Part shown: piece after piece, positions 1 to 12,442 of the stretch
How the letters are laid out: each line of letters starts with the position of its first letter
How positions within the stretch are numbered: the first letter of the stretch is position 1
Assembly (NCBI GenBank): GCA_014773175.1
Contig: VXCM01002524.1
Location: 84,351 to 148,350, forward strand
From: Lucifuga dentata
Lineage: Eukaryota; Chordata; Actinopteri; Ophidiiformes; Bythitidae
Direction: 5' to 3'
DNA length: 64,000 bases
The notes under the pieces: generated by a model
Databases searched by the model: none
The model's input: the letters and a program-made list of their open reading frames with translations, nothing else
Told to the model about the DNA's origin: nothing
Made by a program: the position numbers and the translations under genes

Positions 1-1326
1 CCAAGCTCTGGGTGAGTTTTTTCAGTTGTTTGCGCAAAGAATCTCTCTTCATTTTCTCTCTCTGTCTGATGGCCTGCTCCTTTTGTGTTTGCTGAAGCTC
101 CCTCGCTCCCTCTTTCTTTTCATTTTCCATTCTATCTTTTTGGATCTTCTCCTCCATTGCTCTTCTCATTTTCTCCTCCCGGTCAGTCTGTTCTTCGAGT
201 GTTTTAGTAACTTTGTCAAGTTTTTCTTGAAGAGCTTCCCTCTTTTCCTCCTCTTCCCTCTGCATCTCCTTCACTCTCTCCATCTCTTGGATCCTCCACT
301 CCTTCTCCCTTTTGTCGTTCTCCTCCAACTGTCTTCTAAAGGCCTCCTCCCTGTCTCTAGCCACTTTTTCCTCCCGCTCTCTCTGCAGCTCCTGCTTTTT
401 CTCCAGCTCCTCCATCTCTCTCTTCCTTTTTTGCTCAATCATCTCTAGCTCTCTTTCATACCACTCTCTGATTTCTGCCTCTTGCTGCTTCTTTAAAACC
501 TCCTCCTTCTCCTTCAGCAACCTTATTTCCTCTTGCAGCTCTTGATTCATGTCATCCTCTGCTTTTTGAAGCATCTTGCTGGTGTAGCAGCTTCCTCTGT
601 TAGCTCGCACAATGTCGTCTACTAAGGCAAACAGCTTGGACACCTGCTCCTTGTTTTTGGAGCTGTGGTTGTTGAAGATGCAGAATCTGCCCTCACATGC
701 AGACACCAGCTTAGCCAGGTCCGGACATCCATCGATAAGGCATTGCTTCACGGATGTTCCCTCATCCAGACAATCTCCATGGGTGAAAACTACCACAGAG
801 AAACTCAGAGTGTGGGCCCCCATAGCCAGGTTGATCTGTCGCATTACCTCCCTGTCTTCCTGGGTGAATCTCCCAATTTGAAAAATAAGAAGGAAGACAT
901 GGGGCCCAGGGTACAAGACAAAAACACTCCTTCTCAACTCCTTCATCACATCCTGGGCAGTCTGATTAGTGTCCAGCAGCCCCGGCGTGTCCAGGAGTGA
1001 AATGCGTCGACCACGAAACTCTCCACATGCCCTGCGGCATCGATGGGTGACGGAGGAGCTGCTAACCTTTGAATCAAAGATCTTATGACCCAAGATGGAG
1101 TTTCCAGTGGCACTCTTTCCACTGCCAGTCTTCCCCAGCAAAACCAGTCTGATCCCAGTGCAGGAGGAAAGCTCCTGCCTGCCTGAGGTGGGGATGGATG
1201 AAGAGAAGAAATAAATAGATGGTTAGTTATATTCAAATAATAAATAAATAAATAAATTAATTAATTAATTAATCCTGGTTTACCTGAACAGGCGATGGAG
1301 GACAGTTGCTTGCTAATGGATGACAT
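1..1326 (-). CDS. GIMAP/AIG1-family GTPase, partial at left edge
   Basis: Probable immune-associated nucleotide-binding GTPase of the GIMAP (AIG1) family, a group linked to lymphocyte survival that acts on intracellular membranes. Two exons are visible. Exon 1 is 1284-1326, starting with ATG (MSSISKQ...) and ending in a GT donor at phase 1. Exon 2 runs from 1183 (acceptor CAG) to the window edge with no stop, so at least 408 residues are present and the C-terminus is missing. Visible motifs, in order: P-loop GKTGSGKSATGN, the Walker B/G3 box LLDTPG, the family-specific conserved box (RFTQEDREVMRQINLAMG), and the G4-like THGD. After about residue 240 the protein is a very long Glu/Lys/Arg-rich coiled coil, as in some fish GIMAPs. 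The exact paralogue cannot be named, because fish carry many GIMAP copies. The family call is firm; the exact start is likely but not proven. Confidence 0.88.
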
Positions 1327-1358
1327 GGTTTACACAAACTGAACAGAACACTGTGTGT

Positions 1359-1367
1359 CTATATAAA
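1359..1367 (-). promoter_or_regulatory. candidate TATA box of the GIMAP-like gene
   Basis: On the minus strand the sequence reads ATTTATATA about 33-41 bases upstream of the ATG at 1326. A TATA box there would put the transcription start just before the ATG, giving a very short 5' leader. It is the only core promoter element seen upstream of this gene. A noncoding exon further upstream remains possible. Confidence 0.35.
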
Positions 1368-4244
1368 TCCTTTTGTTGTGTGTCGGTGTGTGATTCTAAT
1401 CAAGGATGTCCCTATGACACATAAATCCCTGCTGACCTATAACCTCCAGGACTGTGTCGTCATTGTGTTTGTAATATCAGTCTGGAGTCGGGGCCAGTCT
1501 GTGGCCAATAGTCTGTCTCTTGCCATCAGATCTTAATCACGGAATATAAACACTCCAGCGAGGCGGCCTGATCCAACTGAGGCAAAGATCGGAGAAGCAG
1601 ATGAATTCAAGGGAAAAGCTCTGAGTTGATGGAGGTCGGTGTGATCAAAGTCCAGCCAACTTGTTGCAACTCTTTATCACTGAAAATAAGTTTATCAGCT
1701 GCCATTTAGAAATCAACAGTGATCAATAAAATTGGCACAGTCCTGTCAGTGTTGAGGCATTTCATGGAAAAAAAAAAAAAAGGGAGAAGAGTGTCAAATT
1801 TAAAATGAATTGTAGGTGATCTGTCATGCTGGCTGATATGTGCTGCAGGTCAATATTTTAAAGTTTTTCCTCATTTGTTTAAGCACTTCTGAAACACTGT
1901 TGTAATGCTCTAAATATTAATACTAACAACAAGAAGGCACTCTGAAAGCGCATAGCTCTGCCAAGACCAAGAAAATTCCCAATGGAAAAAAAAACTATTA
2001 AAAATGAGCCTTCATGCTAATAAATTTCATTTAAATCAGCCTATTAGCATTGATTTTATTGTGTTGACCTTTCCTGCTTCAGCCTCTAGGCTGTGGTCAG
2101 GAAGTGCAGGATCTCTCTTTATTGCTCCCCAGTTATTAAACCCTTTATGTTTAGCTGCTGGCCCAGAAAACTCAGGGACTCTGCTTGGTTTTTGAGGAGT
2201 CATACCCTTTTATTTTACAGCAAACTCAACTTCATACTGTGCATTCACTGTTACTGTCACTAATACAGCAGTAATGCTAACCCGGCTCTGCTCCGATCGC
2301 CAACATTAACTCACTCCACACACTGCCACACGCCTCTATCTGCCTCTCCCTCACTCACCTACACACAATGAGCGGTCTCTTAATGCAACCGAAGGCTACA
2401 AACTGGATCCTGGACCCAGAATATGATCCGATGACTCTAGAAATTTAATACTTTTCCTCTTAACCGTATCTATCTGTCTCACAAATTCTATCAAAACCTT
2501 TCGAGACATCCAGCTAACAAAGAGACAGAGGGACAAAGAAACAAATAGTGGTTATCATAACCTCCTTGGTGGAGCTAATAACATCAGCTTATAGTTTGCA
2601 GCAGTAACATTTCATTTCAGTGGCAAAAAGGCCATAACTCCTTCAAAGTTATATAAATTCACCAGTCTGTCTGCTCCAACACCAAAATAATTTTTTTCTT
2701 TTTAATCGCTTCAGATGCAAAGTATTTCACAGTGTTTTGACCATGATATTCTTCAGTTGTAACTGAGTTATATTGCAGCCTGTAGTGTGCTTTTTATGTC
2801 ATCTCCACTAGATGGTGATAAAGGTCACTCCAGATGATGTGGTTATTATTACTGGCACATCACTGAATTCTATTGTAGTTCATTATTGCTAAGTAGATAA
2901 CTGTAGCTACTTACAGTGAAGTTATTCTAATAATTGAGAAGACATATAATGTAAATGAATGTACTAAGTATTGCAGTTATTAGTGGATTTTATGTTTCTC
3001 GATTGGTGTGGCCAAACTTATGAGCTGTGTATGTCTATCAGTAGCAGCAGTTGGTTTGAAAGTTTTAGGTTTGAGCATGAAAAATCATGTCGTAATCACA
3101 CAGTAACAAATACATGGTGATGTACTTTTCTTTTTTCCTTTTTTTTCCCCATTTGGTTACTTGTAATTTACAGTTGGTAGAACAAAATGTGAGTCATGAC
3201 AAGTGTGTGTAGACCAGGGTCCTGAAAGTCCTCAAAATTTTCACTATATAGTACTCATTTACTTTGAACAGTATTTAATCTGATTGAAATTTGACCTGTA
3301 AAATTGGGTGACTCACCACCCAATTTCAGAGAAAGGGAGGAATTGAGCTGTTTGTGTCAATGTCTACATGCTGAAATATTACAAAAAGCAGAATAGCATG
3401 CGTTGCAGTAAGTGCAATGTTTGCCAATGCAATGTTTAATGATCAGGTGGCTCAGTTTCAGCCTGTGGAGCCTGTGGAGTGGTTGTCATACAAGCTTTAG
3501 CAACTTAAGCATTTTTTGCTGTTTTTGTCAAGTTCTTCAGTACCACACTAATGTCAATAAAAAAAAAAAAAAAANTTTTTTTTTTTTTTTTTTGACAGTC
3601 TTTTAGTAAGTTGAAGCTCTTGATTAAATCACAAAGCACACAAATAAAACTGTAAACAGCATGTTTGATAACAAGAAATCAGTATTATTTTTAACTGAAC
3701 CAACACGAGTAAGAAGCACATTTTGACATTTTTGAAGTGTAAATTTAGTCTATATAGCTGCAGTATGTCCACCCTTCAAAATCTGGAGCTAGGCTGCTGG
3801 GTGTAAGTATTTCATTATACAGTGAGGAATCATTACAAGGTAAATAAGGTTCATCCAGATCAACATGTCACATCTACGTGTTCATGAGAGACAGTCTAGA
3901 ACATCAACCTGACTCTGGAAAACAGCATGATCTAGTTGCTTAAAATGTAATGTAGAGCTGGTTGTCTGTGTTAGCTCATCAATAATGGAGTGTCCATGCA
4001 TGTTCAAGGCAAGATTTTCTTTCTGCTCCACTGCTCCATCACACATTCGTAATTCGTATTCGTGTGCAGCGATGCTGTCCTCTTTATGCCAATGCAGAAA
4101 GCAATGAACCTACGTAAACATACACATATGTACACACACACACAGCACTGACATAAGAGACAAAGACATTCAATATTACATCAAAGCAGAAATGAGGTGA
4201 CTAGTAAGGAGGATGGTTGTTATGATTAAATGATGAAGAGGCTG
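1368..4244. other. intergenic region between the GIMAP-like gene and chrna9
   Basis: No coding exon could be supported. The stretch is AT-rich and holds short homopolymers. The part just below 4245 must contain the 3' UTR of chrna9, whose transcript runs leftward, but I could not place its end. An A-run meeting a T-run across a single N (3559-3593, N at 3575) is an assembly join. Confidence 0.5.
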
Positions 4245-6047
4245 TCAGGACGCCTTGGCAATGATGAGGATGCTCATGAGGAAGACCATGATGAAGAAGA
4301 TCCACATGAAAAACCTATCCATCACCTTGGCAACCTTCTTCCATTCTGCTCCTTTGATGCAAGTAGCTCTCTGCTCACGGAAGCAGTTGGCGATGTACTG
4401 GATGTTCTTCACCACCTGGAGGACAGAGAAAGGCTAATGATGATGATGATGTTGATGATCATGATCTGTCTGAGGGAGTCTGAAGTGGCCAGTTTAGGCA
4501 CAGCAAGATTCACACAAGTTTTAAAGAAAGTATAAAGGAAGAAGCGTAATTACAGCTGCAAGCAGCAACTTAGTAAAGTGATTTAAAAGTATCTAGCACT
4601 TATTATAATTGCTTAAAGGACCATACCATCCATTTTGCATGGGTGGTATGGTCATACCAAACATGCAAAATGGGTGGTATGGTCCTTTTAAAATATGAAT
4701 AAAAAAATGTTTACAGTGGCAAACTTTACAGCCAGTGTTACCCGGATTAAATAATAATCATTTTCAAACTAAAAAACATTATTTAGGCATTGGCATGGCC
4801 TGGTTTCCTAATCAGAGAAGCAGACAAGTGTGTAGATGAAAATTGCTGTGGTGATGCACCTGTTTATGTTGGGGGCAGGGGCAGCTGCAGGGGCAGGATG
4901 GGATGTAATTTTTCTCAGAGGAATAGAGCAGCTTCTCCTTAAGTTCACCATTCAGGTTTTGGAGATTGTGTGGAGGAGGGACCTGGTAGTCCAGTTCATC
5001 CCTGATGTGGTGGTAGCGTTGTGGGGGCTCTCTCTTTGCTTCACCCCTCTCAAATCTGGAAGTGCGGTTGTTATGGTTGTTGTAATGATGATGATGGTGA
5101 TGACTCTTGTTGACGTGGCCGTTTGCCTGTTGAAAGTTTTTGTTGATTTGGTGATGCTTGTTCTGGTGATGCTGGCCACGGCCGTTACTGTACTGGTATG
5201 GGTCACTGTCGTAACGGTAGAGGTTGTCATGGAAACGATCGTCGTGGTAGCAGCTCTTTTCACTCATGGGTTCCTCAGGGTAAAGTGGGGTTCTCTTGGT
5301 CTCTGGAGTTGTGCAGTTCTCACCCACCTCATAGACAAAGAAGATCTTTGACATATAGTCTATGATGAGCACCTTGGCCCAGTGAGGGACTGGCTTGGCC
5401 TCAGCACCGCAGAAATGAATGTTCATGATGAAGATGGTAAGAGAGGTGGAGGCTGTGATCATAGTCATAGTGGCAATGTAATACTTTCCTAGAGCAGCAG
5501 AAAGAGAAATGATTAGAGTTACAATCAGGAAACATCTTTCTGTAAGCTAATGTTTTAGAATGACATCCATCCAGCTTTTAAGAGGTGCAGCCAATTTAGC
5601 CTCAAAGCTACAAACAAACTGAATAATTTGAAACTGAAGAAAATCTTCAGTTTAAATCTTCAGTTTGAATAACTAGCATGATTCAAACCTATATAGGGCA
5701 TGCTTTCAGCAGGAGGCATGCTCTCAGCCACCAGCAGCTGAAACACAGTGAGCGCCAGCAGCACCGTGACCCCCAGAGAAACCTTTTCCCCTGAGTCAGC
5801 CGGCAGGTAGAAGCCTAGCGGGGCCAGGAATGAGATGAGGAAGCATGGGAGAAGCAAGTTGAAGATGTAGAAGGATGAGCGGCGCTTCAGGAGCAGGGTG
5901 TAGGTGATGTCGGGGTAAGGGTCGGAGCAGCAGCCGTACATGATGACGTTTTTAACTGCTGGCATGCCGTGGCACTCCCACTCCACATTTTCTACAAAGT
6001 CAGACAGGTCTCCACTGTCCCTCCCCATGGTGATATCAACCTGGGGG

Positions 6048-6106
<59 letters not shown>

Positions 6107-9100
6107 NCTTCACAAATGCCAAAACTAAAGTCTGAGTGATTTGTCATTTGGATGATGATATTATCCAACATCTACTTTTCACATCCCCTTGCATTCACTA
6201 CCCCCCACTGGTTCCACACCTGGTTCCCATTGTAGGTCCAGGAGCCAAAAGTGAGGTTGCACTGCTGCCAGTCAAAGGGGAAGTAGGACACGTCCACTAC
6301 ACAGCTGCTCTTTGTGATGGCAGGGGAGTCCCAGGTGATCTCGCCGTTGTACCTCAGCACCACGTTGGTGTCGGCGGGCCCTGACGACTCCTCGCCTGCT
6401 CTGTACACACATAAAGAGGACAAGACACATTCATAGATGTATGGATCCAATCAGACATAAACATAGCTGCAGTATGAACACTGATCTGTTAACTGCTTCA
6501 GCTCCAGAAGCCACACAGATTGGATTTACAGATTTCATGCTTTATCCCATATATTGGAATATATATTTAAAGGACTATAGCAGTGATTTTGCATGTTTAA
6601 ACCCAATAAATATTACCCGCATATATATTATATTACTAACAACCATTTTCCAAACTGTATTTTAGTTTTCCTGTTTTTTTGCCAAATCTCCTAATCTTTC
6701 AAAATTAAATGTTCAGGTGATACACCCAACTTAAAATTAAATGTTTTGCCTGCTCACACATATGTATGTCCAAATGTAGAAGGGATGGTTGTTTTTATTT
6801 CTCAATAAAAGCCATCTTCTCCTAGACTATATTCCCTGGTAGAAACATATATTTTCTTCCGTGTGGTTTCGTATTGGGCTGGTTAAATAAAGTTACTTAA
6901 ACAAAAATTTATATGGACATTGTGTTTGCTGTGATGGATCACTTATCTCGAGCCCATTTTAAGTCTTTACAAGTTGATTTTTTTATAGGGTACTGGAATG
7001 AACTGAAACTAAAGGCAGCCTGGAAGGTCAGAAAAACAATTCTAAACTTTACCTCTCCAGCAGTATGTTTTAGGACATGGTTGGTAATGTAACGTGTATG
7101 CAGGTTGCATATATTGGGCTCAATCATGTAAAACTACCAGTATGGTCCTTTAAATCACAAATCACGATTTACTCATTGTCAGTGCTTCTGTATAAAACAC
7201 CTTATGTGTTCTTGCTATCACGTCTTTGTTTTTGTTAATGTACTCTTTGTCTCTTTCTCCCTCTCTTTCTTTTTCTCCCTGTCTTTGTCATTCTCTTCTT
7301 TCTTCCCTGCAGTGTCTGCACGTCTGTCTCTCCTGGTTACTGACTTGTTGTAAAGAACGATGTCAGGCCTCCAAACTAGGTCGCTGGGGATGCGGATCAC
7401 CTCTAGTCCGTCATAGTCCTCCTTGTTCCACTTCAGGTTGGCGTCATGCCAGATCTGCCTTATCCACAGGTAGGTGGTGAGCTCCTGGTTCCTCTCATCC
7501 TACACACACATACACACAAATACAACTTTAAAAGATTGGTCCAAATACTTTTTCTACTGTAATCCACTGTGATTCACTGCTGGCCTCTAGTGGTCTGCAG
7601 AGGAACAGCAGACTATAAGTTATTGCAGAACACATATTTGTACTGTAGCTCCTGAAGTACACATGATAAAACTCAAACTTGCTAGGTATTATATTGAACA
7701 TAGCAATTTATAATTTGCTTTAGCAAGACTGTAATGTGTTTTCCTTCTTGGGAGCATAGTATCTTTGACTTTTTTTGGCAATGACCTGTCGTCCTGTCAT
7801 TCCTAAGGAAACCTTTGATTTGTTTTTTTGTTTTTATTTAATTGATCTGCTAAGTCTCATTGAGATTTAAAATCTTTTTTCCAAGAGAGACCTGGCCAAG
7901 ATGGCAGCATAGTTCCACAGTTACAACACAGATACATAAGCAGCATTCAAGTCACTTACAATATCAAGGAAATTCTGAGATACGCCAACTGGCAAATATT
8001 TAAAAGCATAAACACTATCCAATACTGCTCATTTCCTATTTTTTAAAAATTGATCTGAATTCACCAAGGGAAATCAGATCAGACAGCTTTAGATCCTTCT
8101 ATAAAACATTCCAGGTAGAGGGAGCAGCATACTTTGCCAAGCTCTGTTTTGGCATGAGGAGCAGAAAACTGAATAAAATCATTTGAGCGTAGGCCATACT
8201 GGGTGTTTTGTCTGACTAATAATGTGGAAAGATAAGAAGGTACAAGACCTAAGGATAAAACCTAAGAAGGTTTTATCGATAAACCTCAACCAGTGTGTGC
8301 GCCTGCACTCACTCTGTGACGGCCAGTTTGCCTTAAAGTTGACAGATTTGTGCAACACTGAAATATGAGTCACATCTCATTTAAAATGCTATTTCTGCTG
8401 CTTAGAACATATTCACCTTAGTGTGATTTGCTGCTTCATGGTATATCTGTTGCTCTTATGTCTAATTAAGCAGAAAGAATTGCACCTTTACTGACAAGCA
8501 TCAAATCTAGAGCTTTGTCCACAAATAATTACCATAATAATTCAACAGTTTGATGTGTAACCCCTTGAACTTTGCCAGACTCTCTGGTGTCTCCATCTTT
8601 ACAAACTCCCTTTCTTTATCTTAGCACTATTTAAATCCACAAAACTTGAAATAAAAGTGTTGTGGTGAACCCAAATTTTTCAAAGTTGCCTCATACATCA
8701 GGCTTAATTTCCAAGAAATTCAAGTGCAAGATGTCTACGTAAAAATCAAAAGTTAAAGACATTAAAGTGTAGCATTTGTGTTTGGATTTTGGAGTTAAAA
8801 TCTTTGTTGAGATTATGATATACGTGTTTCTGTGTAGCTCCTCTACTCACCATATCTTTGATCTGTGACAGGGTGATCTGCAGGGTGACATTGAGGGTTT
8901 TGTCTGTGTCCTCTACAGGTCTCAGGGCGCTGGAGTAATTCTCCATCAAGTCGTTTAAAAGTTTGCGGGCATAATGACCCTGAGCACCATGGGACACTGA
9001 GGGGAAAGAGCAATAGGGAAGGCAGAATATTGAGAGGTGAAAATAGAGAGGAAAAGTTGGGGACAAGCAGTAGAGAGGTGCATCAATGACAGGTTACAAA

Positions 9101-9207
9101 ACAAATTATACATGCATCGGTCAGATCCAGACATCAAACTAATCCATCATGTGGAACTGACCTTGTACCAACAAGCTGATCCACACCATCAGAGCTGCCT
9201 TCCTCAT
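4245..9207 (-). CDS. chrna9: nicotinic acetylcholine receptor subunit alpha-9
   Basis: Ligand-gated cation channel subunit. In vertebrates alpha9, alone or with alpha10, forms the hair-cell receptor for efferent acetylcholine. Coding exons (minus): 9162-9207, 8851-8996, 7345-7499, 6220-6400, 5689-6040, 4860-5488, 4245-4415. They total 1680 bases, 559 residues plus TGA, with all phases consistent. A signal peptide ([15 protein letters not shown]) is followed by the mature start [20 protein letters not shown]. The Cys-loop pair is C149/C163 with 13 residues between. The alpha-type vicinal cysteines C213-C214 lie in [11 protein letters not shown]1-M3 are at about 232-318 and M4 at about 534-556, ending IIAKAS. 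The M3-M4 loop is rich in His and Asn, with six His in a row. M3 and the C-terminus read like alpha9 while M2 reads like alpha10; gene order beside rhoh and n4bp2 decides for chrna9. The exon at 7345 ends at GT within GTCAGT, the only donor that keeps the frame. Confidence 0.94.
4613..4690. mobile_element. palindromic mini-copy of the AGGACCATAC element family
   Basis: Two inverted arms (about 4614-4641 and 4660-4689) nearly fill the element. They read TTAAAGGACCATACC inward from the left and the reverse complement from the right, followed by TTTA. The arms match the ends of the six longer copies in this window, so this looks like a solo-TIR derivative. It lies in chrna9 intron 6. Confidence 0.7.
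6051..6107. repeat. CA microsatellite abutting a chrna9 splice acceptor
   Basis: About 28 CA units end in an unresolved base (N at 6107). On the gene strand this is a TG tract lying directly against CTCCCCCAG, the acceptor of the exon starting at 6040. Confidence 0.95.
6568..7152. mobile_element. AGGACCATAC-family element, copy 2 (chrna9 intron 4)
   Basis: The left end reads TTAAAGGACTATAGCAGTG and the right end CAGTATGGTCCTTTAA. The termini are inverted repeats of roughly 80-90 bp containing TTGCATGTTTRARCCCAATA and a CACGTTACATTACCAACC-like block. TTAA is present at both ends. There is no coding potential. The internal block with GAACTGAAACTAAAGGCAGC is shared with the other copies. Confidence 0.75.
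7845..8375. repeat. probable teleost interspersed repeat in chrna9 intron 2
   Basis: The stretch contains TCTCATTGAGATTTAAAATC followed by AGAGACCTGGCCAAGATGG, wording I recall as widely repeated in fish genomes. Its boundaries and class are not defined by the sequence here. Confidence 0.45.
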
Positions 9208-9463
9208 TTTCAACCCGTCCCAAGCCGAGGGATCAATTATTCAATAAAGTAATCATCAAGACAGCTTTGGTCCAAATCCAATGTGTCACTCTGTTCTGAG
9301 CTCCATCCTGTCCTGAGGTGGAGTGAGCCGACACCACAGAAAATTCTAGAAACCTTACATCCTGTCAGAAGCTCGCAATGCTTCACTAGCTGTTAGTCGT
9401 AGTTTCCCTCTGTCACTCTGTGTGTGATCGCTGCTTTGGAACAAGAACTGAGGCTATCACCCA

Positions 9464-9516
<53 letters not shown>

Positions 9517-11257
9517 ACACTGCAGTATCACATAGCACGTAGCACTGGGTGAAATTTGACACCTGCAGCCCAATCCACTTGTGTACACAACCACAACTAG
9601 CTGTATAACACACACACATACACAATGCAACTTACTGCATTACACATCTAATGGCACGCATCAGTCACACACATACAGCGACAGCTTCTTACCTATGTTC
9701 CAGTCATTTAAGATGAACACACACATGTTGCTGAGTATACTACACATGTCTCATGCCACACACGGTGATGAACTTAACACAAAACCTGAGGGTCAGATTT
9801 CATCCTATACATAGGAATCCATTACATAAGGAGGGTAAAGCTCTATGGTGGATCAGTAATAAGAGTGGATTTCATCCTGTCTTTGTCTGTAGCTTGGTGA
9901 GCAGAATAGTAACCAGAGACAGACAGCAACCAGTTGACCTCTACTCATATTGTCCTAGTGGTCAGACGAACACAATGTCTTAACAAGCCATCTTTGGGCT
10001 TTAAAATATATTAAACTATTAGTATTGTAGATTATTTGCATTTTTTTAAAAGTATTTATACAGCAAATTAATCTAATCACATCATCAAAACATGTTAGTA
10101 GTAATAACAAATGATTGGAAGACACAGTTTTGTTATGTTATATTATGTTATGATGTGTTTTCACCTGGCTGGCGTGGTTTTGTTTGTGAGAACTCAAAAA
10201 GTTATGAACCAGTTCATGTGAAATTTGGTGAGCATGGCCTCGGGAAGAACCAGTTAAATTTTGGTGCTGATCCTGGTGCAGAGGCTGATCCAGGATTTTT
10301 AAATATTATTTCTTAACTTTGGAAGATAAAGTCTTTTACGATATCTTTGTCAGTTTCTTTAAGACTAATGCAGCAGTCCCATTGAAAAACATCACATGCA
10401 TTAATCCCATGATAGACTATCAATAGGCGTAGTTTGATCCTTATAAAATTTTAAATCTACTCTTTCTTAATGCAAATCAAGCAAAAAAGCAAAGCAAGAA
10501 AAGCCTTAATTTTATTACAGTTTTATTTGAACAAGATATATTTTGTCAAGGCTTGTTCAGCCTTGGCAAATGTATGCGGCCTAATGAGTGCCTGTCTGGT
10601 ATTATTACTAAAGGAGAATGTAGCCAGTTTGTCAAGAGACCGCAGTATGTCCATCAGGAAGGGAATGAGAAGGTGCCTGAGGAAGAAGAATGATGAGAAA
10701 ATCAAAGAGGAGAATAAGTATAGCTGGAGTTTGAGTAAATAAAATTTACTAATATCACCTAAAATGCATCATATCAGCTTCCCCTAAAAACACATTTTTT
10801 TTAATGAGTGGCTCTTGTCAGTTCTGTGTCACCCACAAAACAGTGAGTTTACTGTTTTTTCCAGAACATTTGTATTATAAAATTTTTCATCATGTATTGT
10901 TCTAAATATATAAAAACAAAAACTAAATTTGTTAAATTAATTTTAGATTTAGAAAAGATTAAAATGAATAACACTGCCCTCCCTTAACAACCACTGAGCA
11001 AGGCATTTACCACCTTTTTTTGCTGTGTGTGTAGACTATTAAATGCAAAGCAGGAAAACAACTTTATCTGATTAGAAATCTAGCCTCATTTATGCAACAA
11101 GCCTTACATATTTTTTTTTAAATTTAACTTTACTTTTGAAACGAGTTTATTATTCTACACAGTCAGTGATGTTTACACTCGTAGTACTGTTCCAAATATT
11201 CCAGCTGTTACAATGTGAAAATGTAAAGCCAGAGAAAATCCATGTGTTTATAGTAAC

Positions 11258-11288
<31 letters not shown>

Positions 11289-11690
11289 GAATCCAAAGTA
11301 GTCAATATTTTATATGATGGAAAACTAGGATTTCTATTAAATCAGCAGCTGCAATTAAAACCTTATGCCATTAATATTAAAAGGCATGAGGCACATCTGC
11401 AAAATTATGGGGCATTTGTATTTAAAAAAAAAAAAAAAAATTCCAAACCTGAATCATCATTTTAAACATCAGAAAACTAACGCTCAAAATTCATATTTAA
11501 TCTGTATTACTGGTTGATTTCAGCATTTCGGCTCAATGTATCTTAAATGAACTTTTGTTTTATTTATGTACCGAATAATGTCAGTAAGAAATGCTGCTGT
11601 ATTGTTCTGCAGAGTACTGTGCTGTGTGATGCGATTTGTTACTGTGTCACTGAGTTTCTGTGGTGCTCAGCTCACACAGGACAGGTGTTT

Positions 11691-11730
<40 letters not shown>

Positions 11731-11759
11731 NNNNNNNNNNNNNNNNNNNNNNNNNNNNN

Positions 11760-11794
<35 letters not shown>

Positions 11795-11883
11795 GACAGA
11801 ATGAAACAACGTCACTGTATCAGAGTTAGAAAGAAGCTTACAAAAAGCAATGCTATTAATCATCAGTGTGCAGGCTTAAGTGT

Positions 11884-11917
<34 letters not shown>

Positions 11918-12408
11918 GCATCTCTTGGGTGACTTGAATGCTGATAATTCATGAATCATTGCTCAAATATTTCATATATTGATAGTAAACATATACGTAT
12001 TACAATGTAATGTTATGAAAGCCGTTGCTAACAAAAAAGACTGAACAAGACAAGAGTTGGGGGGGGAGCATTGTGGAAGTTGTGGGAGTGAGCGCAATAG
12101 GCGAGAGCTCAGAACTCAACAGGCTGTCACATATGGGCTGAACTCTGAAAGCATCTGAAAACATGTTTGTCTTCATCACTGGTCACTCAAAAACGTAGCA
12201 TGCAGTTACAAGTTTATGCTTTGTGTGTGTGTAGGATATTAAACAAGAAACCATGTTCTGAATGGATTCATAAAAAGACATGCAAAAGAAATAATTTGAA
12301 GATTTGGTGTTTGTACTTCCTGCAGCTTATTTCAGTATGATCTGGATGAGAAGCCTTTGTTTTTGGGTTTTTTTTTTTTTTCTTTTTAAACATATGAAGA
12401 GAGCTTGT

Positions 12409-12442
<34 letters not shown>

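Noticed and set aside
26..545. Leu/Ser-rich plus-strand frames at the left edge
   Set aside because: They are the complement of the Glu/Lys-rich coiled coil of the GIMAP-like gene.
4836..5351. 171-codon plus-strand frame
   Set aside because: It is antisense to the chrna9 loop exon. Its Val/Met-rich content is the complement of the His/Asn codons.
11547..11932. Cys/Val and His/Thr repeat frames
   Set aside because: They are translations of a GT microsatellite and a 29-N gap.
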